This document shows positions 5,844 to 6,421 of a stretch of DNA of 6,421 nt, one piece after another. Below the pieces are notes generated by a model. The model was not told the origin of the DNA. It was given only the letters and a program-made list of their open reading frames with translations, and did no database searches. How positions within the stretch are numbered: the stretch's first letter is position 1; the number at the start of each line of letters is the position of its first letter. The translations under genes were made by a program, and so were the position numbers. The stretch comes from an uncultured bacterium (GTDB taxonomy: Bacteria > Eisenbacteria > RBG-16-71-46 > CAIMUX01), in NCBI GenBank assembly GCA_946886185.1, contig CAMPIC010000177.1, positions 1 to 6,421 of the forward strand, given 5' to 3'.

Positions 5844-6421
5844 ATGGGTCTGGAGCCGCTGCTCTTGGCATCGTGGGGAGCGATCGTCTCGCTCGACGAG
5901 CGTGGGGTCTTGTTCGGAGGGTTGGCCCATCCGCTCGTCGCCGGCGCGGCCGCGGGCGTTCTGGTGGGCGAGCCGGCCATCGGAATCTGGAGCGGCTTTC
6001 TCTTTCAGGCGGTCTGGCCGGTGCGGCTGGAGAGCGGAGGCAACATCCCCCCCGCGGGCGGACTCGCAGCCGTGGGCGCGACCGGCGTCGCGGTTTCGTT
6101 GGGCGCGCCTTCCCTGCCCGGAGTCGCGAGTTGGCCCGACACGAGCCAGCATGGAGCGTTCTGGATCGCCGTCGTCATACTCGGGCTCGCGATCGCCCTC
6201 GCGGCGCGCGCCTGGGAGCGTTCGATGCGGCTCCGCAACGGCGCGCGAGCCGGCAAGGGATACGCGCGCGGGGAAGAGGGGCTCGCAATCTCGATGCGCG
6301 CGGCGCTCGCGGAAGCGGCGCTGCGAGGAGGGGTCCTCGTGGGAGTGCCCGCGCTGCTCGCAGCCTGGCTGCGGGGCTCTCTCGCGGGTCGCTCGCCGGC
6401 GCAGTCGGGATGGCTCGACGG
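5844..6421 (+). CDS. PTS mannose/sorbose-family EIIC component (membrane), 3' truncated
   Basis: The frame from ATG 5844 stays open to the window end (192 codons, no stop). It is one base after the EIIB stop, with a GGAG at 5830-5833. The protein is strongly hydrophobic and follows the EIIC(Man) N-terminal pattern: a first membrane segment (about 5-17) followed by SLDERGVLFGG, then HPLVAGAAAGVLVGEPAIG with a second segment, then GFLFQAVWPVRLESGGNIPP, which matches the conserved 'G-x-x-x-x-x-x-W-x-x-R-x-P-x-G-G-x-x-P-P' region, and another segment at about 105-122 (FWIAVVILGLAIALA). A hydrophilic loop rich in Arg and Gly (about 123-145) follows, then a further helix near 162-176. EIIC with EIID forms the sugar channel in the inner membrane; EIID is expected just downstream. 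I rely on this pattern and on the EIIA-EIIB neighbours. Confidence 0.85.
   Translation, partial: MGLEPLLLASWGAIVSLDERGVLFGGLAHPLVAGAAAGVLVGEPAIGIWSGFLFQAVWPVRLESGGNIPPAGGLAAVGATGVAVSLGAPSLPGVASWPDTSQHGAFWIAVVILGLAIALAARAWERSMRLRNGARAGKGYARGEEGLAISMRAALAEAALRGGVLVGVPALLAAWLRGSLAGRSPAQSGWLD

Overview
The window is one GC-rich, tightly packed stretch of a Gram-negative (diderm, LPS-making) bacterial chromosome. All recognisable genes are on the + strand: the 3' end of a KdsD-type sugar-phosphate isomerase, lptC, lptB, rpoN (sigma-54), long-form hpf, hprK (HPr kinase/phosphorylase), and mannose-family PTS subunits EIIA, EIIB and the start of EIIC. The order kdsD - lptC - lptB - rpoN - hpf - hprK - EIIA(Man) is a version of the envelope/sigma-54/nitrogen-PTS cluster known from many proteobacteria and from deltaproteobacteria-like and candidate-phylum lineages. 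HprK rather than PtsN after hpf, plus a mannose-type EIIA, points to a deltaproteobacterium-like or deep-branching diderm lineage rather than a gammaproteobacterium. The phylum cannot be fixed from this sequence.

Layout. Positions 1-300 are the CBS-domain tail of the isomerase (Kdo precursor pathway). Positions 301 to about 402 or 489 are the only sizeable non-coding candidate; I see no convincing promoter or terminator there. lptC (ending at 1029) and lptB (1043-1819) encode the periplasmic/membrane-anchored adaptor and the ATPase of the LPS export machine; lptA, normally between them, is absent. rpoN (1851-3422) carries a run of 27-bp in-frame tandem repeats in its acidic linker. hpf (3446-3994), hprK (4001-4966), EIIA (4977-5351), EIIB (5348-5842) and EIIC (5844 to the window end) follow with gaps of 1-23 nt or a 4-nt overlap, as expected of one operon.

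How the genes work together. The left part supplies Kdo and moves LPS to the outer membrane. The middle encodes the alternative sigma factor and the ribosome hibernation factor. The right part couples a phosphoenolpyruvate-driven sugar transporter of the mannose family to HprK, which would phosphorylate HPr on serine according to energy state; HPr and EI are not in the window and may lie downstream.

I found no mobile element, CRISPR array, tRNA or rRNA, and no obviously new system. The points most worth a second look are the recently expanded repeat in sigma-54, the loss of lptA (and kdsC) from the cluster, the presence of at least EIIA-EIIB-EIIC directly after hprK without rapZ, and a strong hairpin inside hprK.
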